NCBI GenBank assembly: GCA_020636535.1
Contig: JACJXT010000011.1
Span: 1,302,001 to 1,366,000, forward strand
DNA: 64,000 bases
Direction: 5' to 3'
From: Chitinophagales bacterium
GTDB taxonomy: Bacteria > Bacteroidota > Bacteroidia > Chitinophagales > JADIYW01
The notes under the pieces were generated by a model. It had not been told where the DNA came from and did no database searches. It saw nothing but the letters and a program-made list of their open reading frames with translations. Shown here piece after piece: positions 8,609 through 16,406 of the stretch. Both the position numbers and the translations under genes were made by a program. Numbering within the stretch: position 1 is the stretch's first letter; every line of letters starts with the position of its first letter.

Positions 8609-9643
8609 ATGATACCAATCAATAAAAATACACTTAAAAACTATAAATTTATTGACCTATTTGCAGGTATCGGTGGATTTCATTTGGCTTTAGATGCTTT
8701 TGGTGCTACTTGCGTTTTTGCTTCGGAATGGGATAAATATGCAGCTAAAACCTATCAAGAAAATTTTAATTTTAAACCATTTGGAAATATTACTAAAATA
8801 GTAGAACAAGATATTCCAACACATGATATTTTATGTGCTGGGTTTCCATGTCAAGCATTTTCAATTTCTGGAAAACAAAAAGGTTTTGAAGATACACGAG
8901 GTACTCTATTTTTTGATATAGCAAGAATTGTAAATTATCACCAACCTAAAGTTTTATTTTTAGAAAATGTAAAAAATTTAGTCAAGCACAATTCAGGTAA
9001 AACATTAAAAACAATAAAAAATACACTAGAAAGTTTAGATTATAATGTATTTTTAAAAGTATTAAATACTAGTAATTTTGGACTTCCACAAAATAGAGAA
9101 AGGGTTTATATTGTAGGATTCCATAATTCAATTAATTCAAGCAACTTTAAATTCCCTATTCCACCAAATCTACAAGTTTGTTTAGAAGATATTTTAGAGG
9201 ATAAACCAATAAATGCCAAAATAATTGAAAGAAACGATATTGAAATTTATAAAAAGTATGCAATAACAAACTCACTTTTTGAAGATAAAGCGTTAGTGAA
9301 TAAACCTATTCAAATCGGAAAAGTAAATAAAGGTGGACAAGGCGAACGGATTTATCATACTTTGGGTCATGCTATTACGCTATCTGCTTATGGTGGAGGT
9401 ATTGGTGCTAAAACTGGTTTGTATTTAATTGAAGACAAAATTAGAAAGTTATCACCAAGAGAATGTGCTAGGTTACAAGGATTTCCAGAAAATTTTATTA
9501 TTAATTCTTCAAATACACAAGCATATAAACAATTTGGAAATAGTGTTTCTATAAATGTTTTACAGTATATTCTTGTAGAAATAAGCAAAATATTGAAAGC
9601 AGATGAAGTGCAGCCGAATATTAAAAAAGTAGAATATGCGTAA
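8609..9643 (+). CDS. DNA (cytosine-5) methyltransferase, probable GCGC specificity
   Basis: 344 residues. Ordered C5-methyltransferase motifs: motif I FIDLFAGIGGFHLA (~14-27), motif IV with catalytic Cys81 in GFPCQAFS, motif VI ENV (119-121), motif VIII QNRERVY (161-167), and C-terminal motifs IX-X with RECARLQGFPE and KQFGNSVSINV. Length suits single-domain type II enzymes such as M.HhaI. It overlaps the next gene by 8 bp, and that gene closely resembles the restriction enzyme HinP1I (G^CGC), so the methylation target is inferred to be GCGC. It begins 14 bp after bioB. Confidence 0.95.
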   Translation: MIPINKNTLKNYKFIDLFAGIGGFHLALDAFGATCVFASEWDKYAAKTYQENFNFKPFGNITKIVEQDIPTHDILCAGFPCQAFSISGKQKGFEDTRGTLFFDIARIVNYHQPKVLFLENVKNLVKHNSGKTLKTIKNTLESLDYNVFLKVLNTSNFGLPQNRERVYIVGFHNSINSSNFKFPIPPNLQVCLEDILEDKPINAKIIERNDIEIYKKYAITNSLFEDKALVNKPIQIGKVNKGGQGERIYHTLGHAITLSAYGGGIGAKTGLYLIEDKIRKLSPRECARLQGFPENFIINSSNTQAYKQFGNSVSINVLQYILVEISKILKADEVQPNIKKVEYA

Positions 9644-10385
9644 AGAACAACTAAAAGGTTCTAAAACAGCAAAAAATGGTTTTGCAAATGAAGATGATAT
9701 TGTATTTAAGTTTAATAATTGGCAAAAGGATAAAGATGCTCAACAGTGGCTTTTAATAATGGAATATGTCTTAGAAGAGATAGAGTATGTAAAAGCAATT
9801 AAATTAAGCGGATATAAAACAGATGTACAAGTTCAAATTACGATTAAACTTAAAGAAGCAATTGATGTCCAAAATATACAAGTAAAGTTAGTAAGCAATC
9901 TCAATGGCTTTAATCAAATAGATAAAAGATGGGTAGATAAGTATATAGAAATGTGGAATATACCTATTGAAATAGCTAATTTACTAAAATTATATACTGG
10001 AGAAACTAAACCTAATATTTCATATCCAAAAGATAATCGAAGAATGTTTATTAATGAGTTTACTTCAGAAGAACAAGAAGATATACTCAATTGGTTAAAT
10101 AGCAATAAATCTTTAATCGTATCTGATATTTTAAAAGGTAGAGGTCAATTTTCTGCAGAATGGATGCTAGTTGCTCAAAAAGTTAAAGAAAATCCAAGAT
10201 GGATTTTAAGACCTATGAATTTTTGTTTAAATCATTTTGGCAACGGAAATATAGAAATTACAAAACAAGGAAATATCAAAATTGGTAGAATTACTATGCA
10301 AAGAAAAGGAGGAGACAATGGAAGAGCTACAGCAAATATGTTGCAGTTTAAAATAAATCCAGCAGAGTTATTTGATGACAAATAA
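9636..10385 (+). CDS. HinP1I-like type II restriction endonuclease
   Basis: 249 residues. From memory the sequence is strikingly close to R.HinP1I along its whole length: GSKTAKNGF near the start, LSGYKTDVQVQ, IQVKLVSNLNGFNQIDKRW, FSAEWMLVAQKV, and QRKGGDNGRATANMLQFKI near the end. Catalytic residues of the PD-(D/E)xK-type core would be D63 and the Q82-V-K84 pair, the variant QxK motif known for HinP1I. The predicted cut is G^CGC. It overlaps the methyltransferase by 8 bp, consistent with coupled expression. No controller (C) protein is visible. Confidence 0.9.
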   Translation: MRKEQLKGSKTAKNGFANEDDIVFKFNNWQKDKDAQQWLLIMEYVLEEIEYVKAIKLSGYKTDVQVQITIKLKEAIDVQNIQVKLVSNLNGFNQIDKRWVDKYIEMWNIPIEIANLLKLYTGETKPNISYPKDNRRMFINEFTSEEQEDILNWLNSNKSLIVSDILKGRGQFSAEWMLVAQKVKENPRWILRPMNFCLNHFGNGNIEITKQGNIKIGRITMQRKGGDNGRATANMLQFKINPAELFDDK

Positions 10386-10504
10386 ACCAAGCAATGAACA
10401 TCAACCAAAGTATATAATATTATTTAAAACAACGGAAAGAAAATCAATTATTTAGAAAGTTAACTTCAAGTAATGCTCTAGTAGATTTTTTATCAAACGA
10501 CTAT
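10385..10504 (+). pseudogene. Truncated duplicate of the bioF 5' end
   Basis: These 120 bases align without gaps to 11257-11376, the start of bioF, with 7 mismatches by my count (about 94% identity). The copy keeps the ATG (10394) but meets TAA at the eighth codon and ends after about 37 codons, then runs into a degenerate hairpin repeat (10511-10539). It is not functional. It starts immediately after the endonuclease stop, marking where bioF once followed, before ParDE came in between. Confidence 0.88.
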
Positions 10505-10589
10505 TTCACTTATCGGTTTTTGTCCTCACCAACCGAAATCTATAACAAATAAAAATCAAGCATAAAATCCAACAAAATCTAAGAAAAAG

Positions 10590-10620
10590 TTGCGTTTTAT
10601 ACCAAAACTTGGTATTTTTG
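10590..10620 (+). promoter_or_regulatory. parDE promoter with overlapping operator
   Basis: TTG (10590-10592), a 20-base spacer and TATTTTTG (10613-10620) match the Bacteroidota -33/-7 promoter. A perfect inverted repeat ATACCAA-aac-TTGGTAT (10599-10615) sits in the spacer and touches the -7 box. Transcription would start near 10627, ten bases before the antitoxin ATG. The arrangement fits autorepression by the ParD antitoxin or ParDE complex. Confidence 0.65.
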
Positions 10621-10636
10621 GATTAAATGTAAAGTA

Positions 10637-10888
10637 ATGGCTAAAAATACATCCATTTTATTAGGTGATTATTTTGACAATCTCATAAATGAACAAGTTA
10701 AAAGTGGAAAGTTTTCTTCTGCAAGCGAAGTTATACGAACTGCGCTAAGATTATTTGAGTTCGAAGAAACGAAAAAAACAGAATTAATAAACGAACTAAA
10801 AAAAGGAGAGCAGTCAGGTTTTGTAAAAGAATTTAATCGAGAAAATTTTCGTAAAGAGCTTCATCAAAAATATGTTGCTGAAAAATGA
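10637..10888 (+). CDS. ParD-type antitoxin
   Basis: 83 residues. The N-terminal ribbon-helix-helix region (SILLGDYFDNLINEQVKSGKFSSASEVIRTALRLFE split over ~5-44) is characteristic of ParD/CopG-like antitoxins: one strand for DNA contact, then two helices with the SASEVIR turn. The C-terminal half is charged and would wrap the toxin. It overlaps the toxin gene by 4 bp (ATGA), which indicates translational coupling. A promoter with an operator-like palindrome lies directly upstream. Confidence 0.9.
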   Translation: MAKNTSILLGDYFDNLINEQVKSGKFSSASEVIRTALRLFEFEETKKTELINELKKGEQSGFVKEFNRENFRKELHQKYVAEK

Positions 10889-11184
10889 ATTATAAAATAA
10901 GCAACGAAGCAAAGCAGGATATTGAAAATATTTGGCACTATACTTTTGAAAATTGGTCATTAGAACAAGCAGAACGATATCTTGATTTGATAATAGATGA
11001 AATAGAATATATTGCCAAGCAACCATATTACGGAAAAGATTGTAGTGATATAAGAAAAGGATATTTAAAGAGTCGAATAAAATCGCATTTTATCTTTTAT
11101 AAAATCAATGAGAAGCAGAATGAAGTAGAAATTATTAGAATTTTACATCAAAGCATGGAGGTTGAAAATAGATTAGCTGATTAA
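10885..11184 (+). CDS. ParE/RelE superfamily toxin
   Basis: 99 residues. The pattern YKISNEAKQDIENIWHYT, then WSLEQAERYLDLI, then the core GYLKSRIKSHFIFYKI and IIRILHQSMEVENRL, is typical of ParE, which poisons DNA gyrase; related RelE members cleave mRNA. The short length and coupling to a ParD-like gene favour ParE. The module sits between the restriction genes and bioF, bracketed by degenerate copies of a hairpin repeat (10511-10539 and 11226-11250) and by the bioF 5' duplication. Confidence 0.9.
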   Translation: MNYKISNEAKQDIENIWHYTFENWSLEQAERYLDLIIDEIEYIAKQPYYGKDCSDIRKGYLKSRIKSHFIFYKINEKQNEVEIIRILHQSMEVENRLAD

Positions 11185-11265
11185 CGAAATTTTGGAAACA
11201 GCCATGTCAAGTGTTTTCAATTGACATTCGGTGTCTTCACCAACAGAAATAGCAAAAACCAAGCA

Positions 11266-12402
11266 ATGAACATCAACCAAAGAATACAATATTATTTAGA
11301 ACAACGGAAAGAAAATCAATTATTTAGAAAGTTAACTTCAAGTAATACGCTAGTAGATTTTTCTTCAAACGACTATCTAGGTTTTGCTAAATCAGCTTGG
11401 ATAAAACAACAAATGGAGCAAGATGTAAAATTACTACAACAAATTGGTTCAACTGGTTCTCGTTTACTCAATGGCAATCATACAATTATAGAAGCATTAG
11501 AACAGCAAATTGCCAATTTTCATTATGCAGAAGCTGCCTTGTTTTTTAATTCTGGTTACAATGCCAATGTTGGGTTAATTAGCACAGTTGCAAGAAAAGA
11601 AGACATTATCATTTACGATGAAAAAGTGCATGCATCTATTCATGTTGGAATGCAATTGAGTAAAGCAACTTTAATTCCATTTAAACACAATAACTTAAAT
11701 GATTTAAGTGAACAATTACTTCAAGTAAAAACCAATGGTGTTGTATTTGTTATAGTAGAAACAATGTATTCTATGGATGGCGATATTGCTGACTTAAAAA
11801 CTATTGCTCAGCTTTGTAAACAATATCAAGCGAACTTAATTATTGATGAAGCACACAGCATAGGTTTATTTGGCGAAAAGGGCAGAGGTTTAGCAAATGA
11901 ACAAGGTGTAGAGCAAGATTGCTTTGCTAGAGTATATACTTATGGAAAAGCATTAGGAAGTCATGGTGCAGCAGTAGCAGGAAGCCAAGATTTACAAGAC
12001 TACTTAATCAATTTTGCAAAGCCATTTATCTATTCAACAGCACCTTTATTGCTAGATTTTTTGAGCGTGAAACATAGTTATAATTTTTTGCAACAAAATA
12101 AAAATCAATTGATTAAGTTGAATTGTTTAATTAATTACTTTAAAGAAAAAATCAAAACACAAAATGTAGTAAAAAACATAAAAGGCATTGGTCCAATTTT
12201 TCTATTCATGTTTAATTCTGTCGAAGCAACAAAAAAAACAGCTTCATTTTTACAAGCACAAGGTTTAGATTGTAGAGCCATTGTTTATCCAACAGTAGCA
12301 CAAAACGAACCAAGAATTAGAATTGTACTACACAGTTATAACACTACACAAGAAATAGATCAATTGATTGAGTTAATTACTAGTCAGTTGCAATTACAAT
12401 AA
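11266..12402 (+). CDS. bioF: 8-amino-7-oxononanoate synthase
   Basis: 378 residues from ATG 11266; a TTG at 11221 lies inside a hairpin repeat and is not credible. A PLP enzyme of the alpha-oxoamine synthase family, condensing pimeloyl-ACP/CoA with alanine in biotin synthesis. The cofactor-binding DEAHS is at residues 194-198 and the PLP lysine is K228 in YTYGKALGSHG. SSNDYLGF and GSTGSRLLNG near the N-terminus are family signatures. 2-amino-3-ketobutyrate CoA ligase is a close relative, but the nearby bioB favours bioF. The 3' end overlaps the convergent kinase gene by 9 bp. Confidence 0.88.
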   Translation: MNINQRIQYYLEQRKENQLFRKLTSSNTLVDFSSNDYLGFAKSAWIKQQMEQDVKLLQQIGSTGSRLLNGNHTIIEALEQQIANFHYAEAALFFNSGYNANVGLISTVARKEDIIIYDEKVHASIHVGMQLSKATLIPFKHNNLNDLSEQLLQVKTNGVVFVIVETMYSMDGDIADLKTIAQLCKQYQANLIIDEAHSIGLFGEKGRGLANEQGVEQDCFARVYTYGKALGSHGAAVAGSQDLQDYLINFAKPFIYSTAPLLLDFLSVKHSYNFLQQNKNQLIKLNCLINYFKEKIKTQNVVKNIKGIGPIFLFMFNSVEATKKTASFLQAQGLDCRAIVYPTVAQNEPRIRIVLHSYNTTQEIDQLIELITSQLQLQ

Positions 12403-12786
12403 AAGCACTACTATCTTCGGAACAAATATTACAAGTGCAATAATTAATGCAGTAAAAGTGGCTAATACAACAGCCAATGCTGCAATGTCTTTAATGTATT
12501 TAATATCAGCATCGTAAGTAACCGAAATTTTATCACAGGTTTTTTCAATAGCAGTATTGAGTATTTCGGTAATCATTACTAGTGCAATACAAAAAAAGAC
12601 CAAGCACCATTCAAAACCACTAATTCTAAATATTATCGAAAAAATGATAACCACTATCGCAGAAACAACTTGTATTCTAAAATTGTGTTCTGTCTTTATA
12701 ATGCTTTTAAAACCATCAAAAGCATATTTAAAACTCTTAAACTGTTTCAGAATAGAAAACTGTTGTTCGTCTTTTTTATCAAGCAT
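12394..12786 (-). CDS. dgkA: Diacylglycerol/undecaprenol kinase family membrane protein
   Basis: 130 residues, the usual size of DgkA-type integral membrane kinases. The N-terminal FKSFKYAFDGFKSIIKTEHNFR is an amphipathic surface helix, followed by three transmembrane segments at ~40-55, 58-79 and 105-128. The active-site segment is EILNTAIEKTCD (~74-85), with D/E residues in IKDIAALAVVLA completing it. In this phylum such proteins may phosphorylate undecaprenol. It overlaps the upstream hemolysin III-like gene by 8 bp, so the two are probably cotranscribed. Confidence 0.9.
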   Translation of the reverse strand: MLDKKDEQQFSILKQFKSFKYAFDGFKSIIKTEHNFRIQVVSAIVVIIFSIIFRISGFEWCLVFFCIALVMITEILNTAIEKTCDKISVTYDADIKYIKDIAALAVVLATFTALIIALVIFVPKIVVLLL

Positions 12787-13411
12787 TTATACCTAAATAT
12801 ACACCAAAAAAGTGACTTAAACTACCTATAAAAACAAACACATGCCAAACTGCATGATGATATCTATAACCTTTCCATGCGTAAAAAATCACACCAAATA
12901 AGTATGAAAATCCACCGATAAAAATCAACCAAAGCGAAACATTAGGCACATAAGTAAACATATGCTTTGCTAAAAATAAGCCCATACATCCTAAAAAAAT
13001 ATACAAAAGCGTAGACAGCGTATCGTATTTTCCTGTTAAAAATATTTTTTTAATGATGCCAAGTGCTACAATCGACCACAATACAATTAAGAACGGAAAG
13101 GAAATGCGATTAGGAAAAAACAAAAACATAAAAGCAGAATAACTTCCTGCAATTAAAAAGTAAATGCTAATATGGTCAAAAATGCGTAAAATTCTTTTCG
13201 TCTTCACATGAAAAATAGCATGATAAAAAGTAGATGAAGTATAAACACTAAACAAACCAAATGCAAACAAACTAATACCAACCAATTTCCAATTGATGAA
13301 TTGATGATTAACTGCTTTCACAATTAAAATCGGAATCATCACCAAAAAGGCAATCAACGGAATACCATGAGTAATCGTATTAGCAATTTCTTTTTTTGTT
13401 TCCAACTTCAT
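12779..13411 (-). CDS. Hemolysin III / PAQR family membrane protein
   Basis: 210 residues with about seven transmembrane segments. PAQR-family signatures are visible: ANTITHGIPLIAF at the start, SSTFYHAIFHVKTKRILRIFDH with the Ser-His and Asp-His motifs, and GYRYHHAVWHVFVFIG near the C-terminus. These His, Asp and Ser residues form a metal site in family members. The physiological function in bacteria is uncertain; some relatives affect membrane lipid state. It is the first gene of a two-gene unit with the DgkA-type kinase. Confidence 0.88.
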   Translation of the reverse strand: MKLETKKEIANTITHGIPLIAFLVMIPILIVKAVNHQFINWKLVGISLFAFGLFSVYTSSTFYHAIFHVKTKRILRIFDHISIYFLIAGSYSAFMFLFFPNRISFPFLIVLWSIVALGIIKKIFLTGKYDTLSTLLYIFLGCMGLFLAKHMFTYVPNVSLWLIFIGGFSYLFGVIFYAWKGYRYHHAVWHVFVFIGSLSHFFGVYLGINA

Positions 13412-13533
13412 CTTTATAAAGATAAGTAATATTATTTCAGAAATAGAACTTGCTCGTAAAACTAGTGTTATGATATTAAAAAATTATAGCATTTAATGTG
13501 TAATTTAATTGACTAAATTTATATTTTAGCATT

Positions 13534-13929
13534 ATGTCTGAATACTTATTTACCTACGGCACACTTAGAGCAAAAAGAGATGATGGCATAGCGAAGTACT
13601 TAGCAGAAAATAGTACACTCGTTGATTTAGGAAAACTAGTTGGTGCTCAAATATATACGATTAATTGGTATCCTGGATTAATTAAAACCAACGATAAATC
13701 GCATGTAGTTTATGGCGATATTTTTATGATTCACAATCAAGATGAAGTATTTAAAAAACTAGATGAATACGAAGGAATTGATATTGGTTTGAAACCTTTT
13801 GAATACAAAAGAGAGTTAGTAGAGATAATATCTACTAAACAAAATGTAATGTGCTGGGCGTATTTTTATAATTGGGATTTACCTAAAAATGCAAAATTAA
13901 TTAACTCGGGTGATTTTTTAAATCCATGA
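13534..13929 (+). CDS. Gamma-glutamylcyclotransferase-like (AIG2/YtfP) protein
   Basis: 131 residues. The signature YGTLR is at residues 8-12 and a conserved acidic residue that would act as general base lies in KKLDEYEG (~E78/E80). The family includes gamma-glutamylcyclotransferases and gamma-glutamylamine cyclotransferases that release 5-oxoproline. The size suits the small bacterial AIG2-like group. It is followed after 3 bp by a small secreted protein gene and then a DinB-like gene, probably one unit running into ilvA. Confidence 0.85.
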   Translation: MSEYLFTYGTLRAKRDDGIAKYLAENSTLVDLGKLVGAQIYTINWYPGLIKTNDKSHVVYGDIFMIHNQDEVFKKLDEYEGIDIGLKPFEYKRELVEIISTKQNVMCWAYFYNWDLPKNAKLINSGDFLNP

Positions 13930-13932
13930 TAA

Positions 13933-14367
13933 ATGAAATATGTTGTTTTTATATTATTTTTAATAACTATTACTACTGTAGTAGCACAAAATAACTTAAA
14001 TCAATATAGTTTATATTTAAATAGCGATAAAGATATTCTGCAACTAAAGCAATTTAAATCTAAATATTCGTCATTCCGTAATTTCGAGGAACGAGAAATA
14101 TACGGAATCCGTAATTCTATAATAATATTAGATGCCTACTTTCCTAAGAAAGAAGATGCTTTATATAGCCATAATTTTCATGAAGCAATAAAAGAATATT
14201 CAATAGCTCAATATAATTTACTGTCTGAAAATTCCTTAGTGATAAAAAATGATACCATGTCATTTAAAGTTCCACAATTTAAACAAGGATTTTTTTGCAA
14301 CTTTGAAGATAATATTCAGAAAAAGAAAATACCTTTAAACTTTCAATTAGGTAATCAAAAATACTAA
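13933..14367 (+). CDS. Small secreted protein of unknown function with a hairpin repeat in its coding sequence
   Basis: 144 residues. Residues 1-19 (MKYVVFILFLITITTVVAQ) form a Sec signal peptide with AQ cleavage, as is typical in Bacteroidota. I recognise no domain in the mature part. Bases 14073-14108 are a palindromic repeat (ATTCCGTA ... TACGGAAT around a TTCGAGGAACGA core) translated in frame as SFRNFEEREIYGIRN (residues ~47-61). A second copy lies in noncoding DNA at 21842-21876, so this gene has probably absorbed a mobile hairpin without losing its frame. It is 2 bp from the next gene. Confidence 0.65.
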   Translation: MKYVVFILFLITITTVVAQNNLNQYSLYLNSDKDILQLKQFKSKYSSFRNFEEREIYGIRNSIIILDAYFPKKEDALYSHNFHEAIKEYSIAQYNLLSENSLVIKNDTMSFKVPQFKQGFFCNFEDNIQKKKIPLNFQLGNQKY

Positions 14368-14369
14368 TA

Positions 14370-14855
14370 ATGGCAGAAGATATATTAAATATGGATATCA
14401 ATTTTGAAGATTACTTTAATCAAACAGCAATTGATATTATCAATAAAATAGAAGGAAACGAGCAAGCCGATTGGGGAATTATGACAGCACATCACATGAT
14501 AGAACACTTACAATTAGTTTTTCAATTTGTATTACCAGAACACGAAATGCCAATTCTATTAAGTGGTGAAAAGTTAGAACGACAAAGGAATTTTTTATAT
14601 AGCGAATTGCCTTTGATGAAAAATTTCAAACCACCTTTTTTACCAAAAGAAGAACTATTGCCATTAAAAACAAATACTATAGATGAAGCCAAAGAAGCAT
14701 TAATCAGTACAATACATTTATTTTTATCGACCATACAAGCAACAGATTTTACAACAGCCAATCATCCTTTTTTCGGAAAACTAAATACCAAAGAATGGAT
14801 GCTGTTTCAGTACAAACACACCATACATCATTTTAAACAATTTAATCTAATATAA
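14370..14855 (+). CDS. DinB-like/DUF1569-type helical protein
   Basis: 161 residues, all-helical. AHHMIEHLQLVFQF (~35-48) and HPFFGKLNTKEWMLFQYKHTIHHFKQF near the C-terminus supply the three-His pattern of the DinB-like four-helix fold, which binds a divalent metal. A second member lies at 60216-60665 with the same HPxFG ... KH..HH C-terminus. Function is unknown; some relatives are thiol-dependent transferases. It lies 2 bp upstream of ilvA, so is likely cotranscribed. Confidence 0.7.
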   Translation: MAEDILNMDINFEDYFNQTAIDIINKIEGNEQADWGIMTAHHMIEHLQLVFQFVLPEHEMPILLSGEKLERQRNFLYSELPLMKNFKPPFLPKEELLPLKTNTIDEAKEALISTIHLFLSTIQATDFTTANHPFFGKLNTKEWMLFQYKHTIHHFKQFNLI

Positions 14856-14857
14856 GT

Positions 14858-16114
14858 ATGTCTAAGTTAGTTCCAACTATTGAAGGAATAGAAGATGCAG
14901 CACTAAAATTAAATGGAATAATAGAACCAACGCCATTGCAATTTAATAAAAATCTATCAGAGTTATATGATGCTAATATATATGTAAAGAGAGAAGATTT
15001 ACAAATAGTTCGTTCGTATAAAATTAGAGGTGCTTATAATTTTATTTGTAGATTAAATAAAGCACAAAAAAAGAATGGTGTTATTTGTGCTAGTGCAGGC
15101 AATCATGCACAAGGTTTTGCTTATTCGTGTTACTTACTAAAGATAAAAGGAACTGTAGTAATGCCAATGACTACGCCAAAACAAAAAGTAAGTGCTGTAC
15201 AACGAATAGGAAAGGAGTTTATTACCGTAGAACTTTTTGGCGATACTTACGATGATGCTAAAAGTTTTGCAGATAAAATGGCTCAAAAAAATAATGCTAC
15301 ACTTGTGCCACCATTTAATCATGCTTTGATTATGGAAGGACAAGGAACTGTTGCTTTAGAAATGTTACAACAGTTAGGCAAAAAGAAAGTAGATGCTGTA
15401 GTAGTGCCAATTGGTGGTGGTGGTTTAGCCAGTGGTATGATGACTTATTTAGAAAAGTATGCACCAAATACAACTATTTATGGTGCAGAACCTTTAGGTG
15501 CACCAGCAATGTACGAATCAATTCAAAAAAATAAATTAATAAAATTAAAACATATAGATAAATTTGTTGATGGTGCAGCTGTAAAAGAAGTCGGTGACTT
15601 AAGTTTTAGTTTACTAAAAAATAAATTAAAAGAAGTAGTATTAGTTCCAGAAGGCAAAGTTTGTACTACTATTTTACAACTGTATAATAGAGATGCCATT
15701 ATTGCAGAACCAGCAGGAGCATTGTCTGTTGCTGCACTCGATTTAATTAAAGACGAAATTAAAGGTAAAACCATAGTTTGTGTAATTAGTGGAGGCAATA
15801 ACGATATTGAGAGAATGCCAGAAATTAAAGAGAAGTCTTTATTGTATGAAGGATTGAAGCACTATTTCATCATCAAATTTCCGCAACGCTCTGGAGCATT
15901 AAAACAGTTTGTAAATAAAGTACTAGGACCAAATGACGATATTACTTTGTTTGAATATACGAAGAAGAACACCAAAGAAAGTGGACCAGCATTGGTTGGT
16001 GTAGAATTGAAGAACAAAGAAGATTATAATGGTTTAGTTGACAGAATGAAAAAATACAATGTAGACTTTACTAACTTAAACGAAGACCCAATTCTATTTA
16101 ACTTTTTGGTGTAG
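14858..16114 (+). CDS. ilvA: Threonine ammonia-lyase (threonine deaminase)
   Basis: 418 residues. A PLP enzyme that converts threonine to 2-oxobutanoate, the first step to isoleucine. The PLP lysine is K55 in SYKIRGAYNF, the asparagine loop is SAGNHAQGFA (~79-88) and the glycine-rich phosphate loop VPIGGGGLASG (~183-193). The C-terminal ~80 residues (from YFIIKFPQRSGALKQFV) form one ACT-like regulatory domain, so isoleucine feedback is expected, as in the ~420-residue form rather than the two-domain E. coli enzyme. It closes the 13.5-16.1 kb gene cluster. Confidence 0.94.
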   Translation: MSKLVPTIEGIEDAALKLNGIIEPTPLQFNKNLSELYDANIYVKREDLQIVRSYKIRGAYNFICRLNKAQKKNGVICASAGNHAQGFAYSCYLLKIKGTVVMPMTTPKQKVSAVQRIGKEFITVELFGDTYDDAKSFADKMAQKNNATLVPPFNHALIMEGQGTVALEMLQQLGKKKVDAVVVPIGGGGLASGMMTYLEKYAPNTTIYGAEPLGAPAMYESIQKNKLIKLKHIDKFVDGAAVKEVGDLSFSLLKNKLKEVVLVPEGKVCTTILQLYNRDAIIAEPAGALSVAALDLIKDEIKGKTIVCVISGGNNDIERMPEIKEKSLLYEGLKHYFIIKFPQRSGALKQFVNKVLGPNDDITLFEYTKKNTKESGPALVGVELKNKEDYNGLVDRMKKYNVDFTNLNEDPILFNFLV

Positions 16115-16406
16115 ACGAAAGTAAATTTGATTTAATTGTTTATTCTAAATAAATAATAATAAACCGTCCATTGCGAAATTTTGAGAAGTAGGAACAAAAT
16201 TGTGGCAATTTGTGCTGTCGGGAGTTTTCTCCCGACAATTTATAAATACTGTTAATAGAACATAGGAATCTGTTGGAAGGAAACTTCCAACAGCACAGAA
16301 AATAATTTCCATCAGAGTTACTCGATAGAGAACTCTGATGGGTGAGATGCTACCGTAAACTATACCAAGTACTACACAAAAATACCAAAGCCAAAATATG
16401 GTAATG
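16115..16406. repeat. Gene-free region with a palindromic repeat and three strong hairpins
   Basis: No gene is present. An imperfect palindrome (16165-16210) belongs to the family at 7329 and 21997. TGTCGGGAG-tttt-CTCCCGACA (16216-16237) and CTGTTGGAAG-gaaa-CTTCCAACAG (16271-16294) belong to one hairpin family in opposite orientations, also found at 61900 and 62102. A third hairpin with an 11-bp stem, CCATCAGAGTT ... AACTCTGATGG, spans 16309-16341. The first hairpin could also end ilvA transcription, though its T-run is weak. Confidence 0.75.

Noticed and set aside
11221..11265. TTG start for bioF giving 15 extra residues
   Set aside because: The codons come from a degenerate hairpin repeat; ATG 11266 aligns with the family start and with the duplicated copy.
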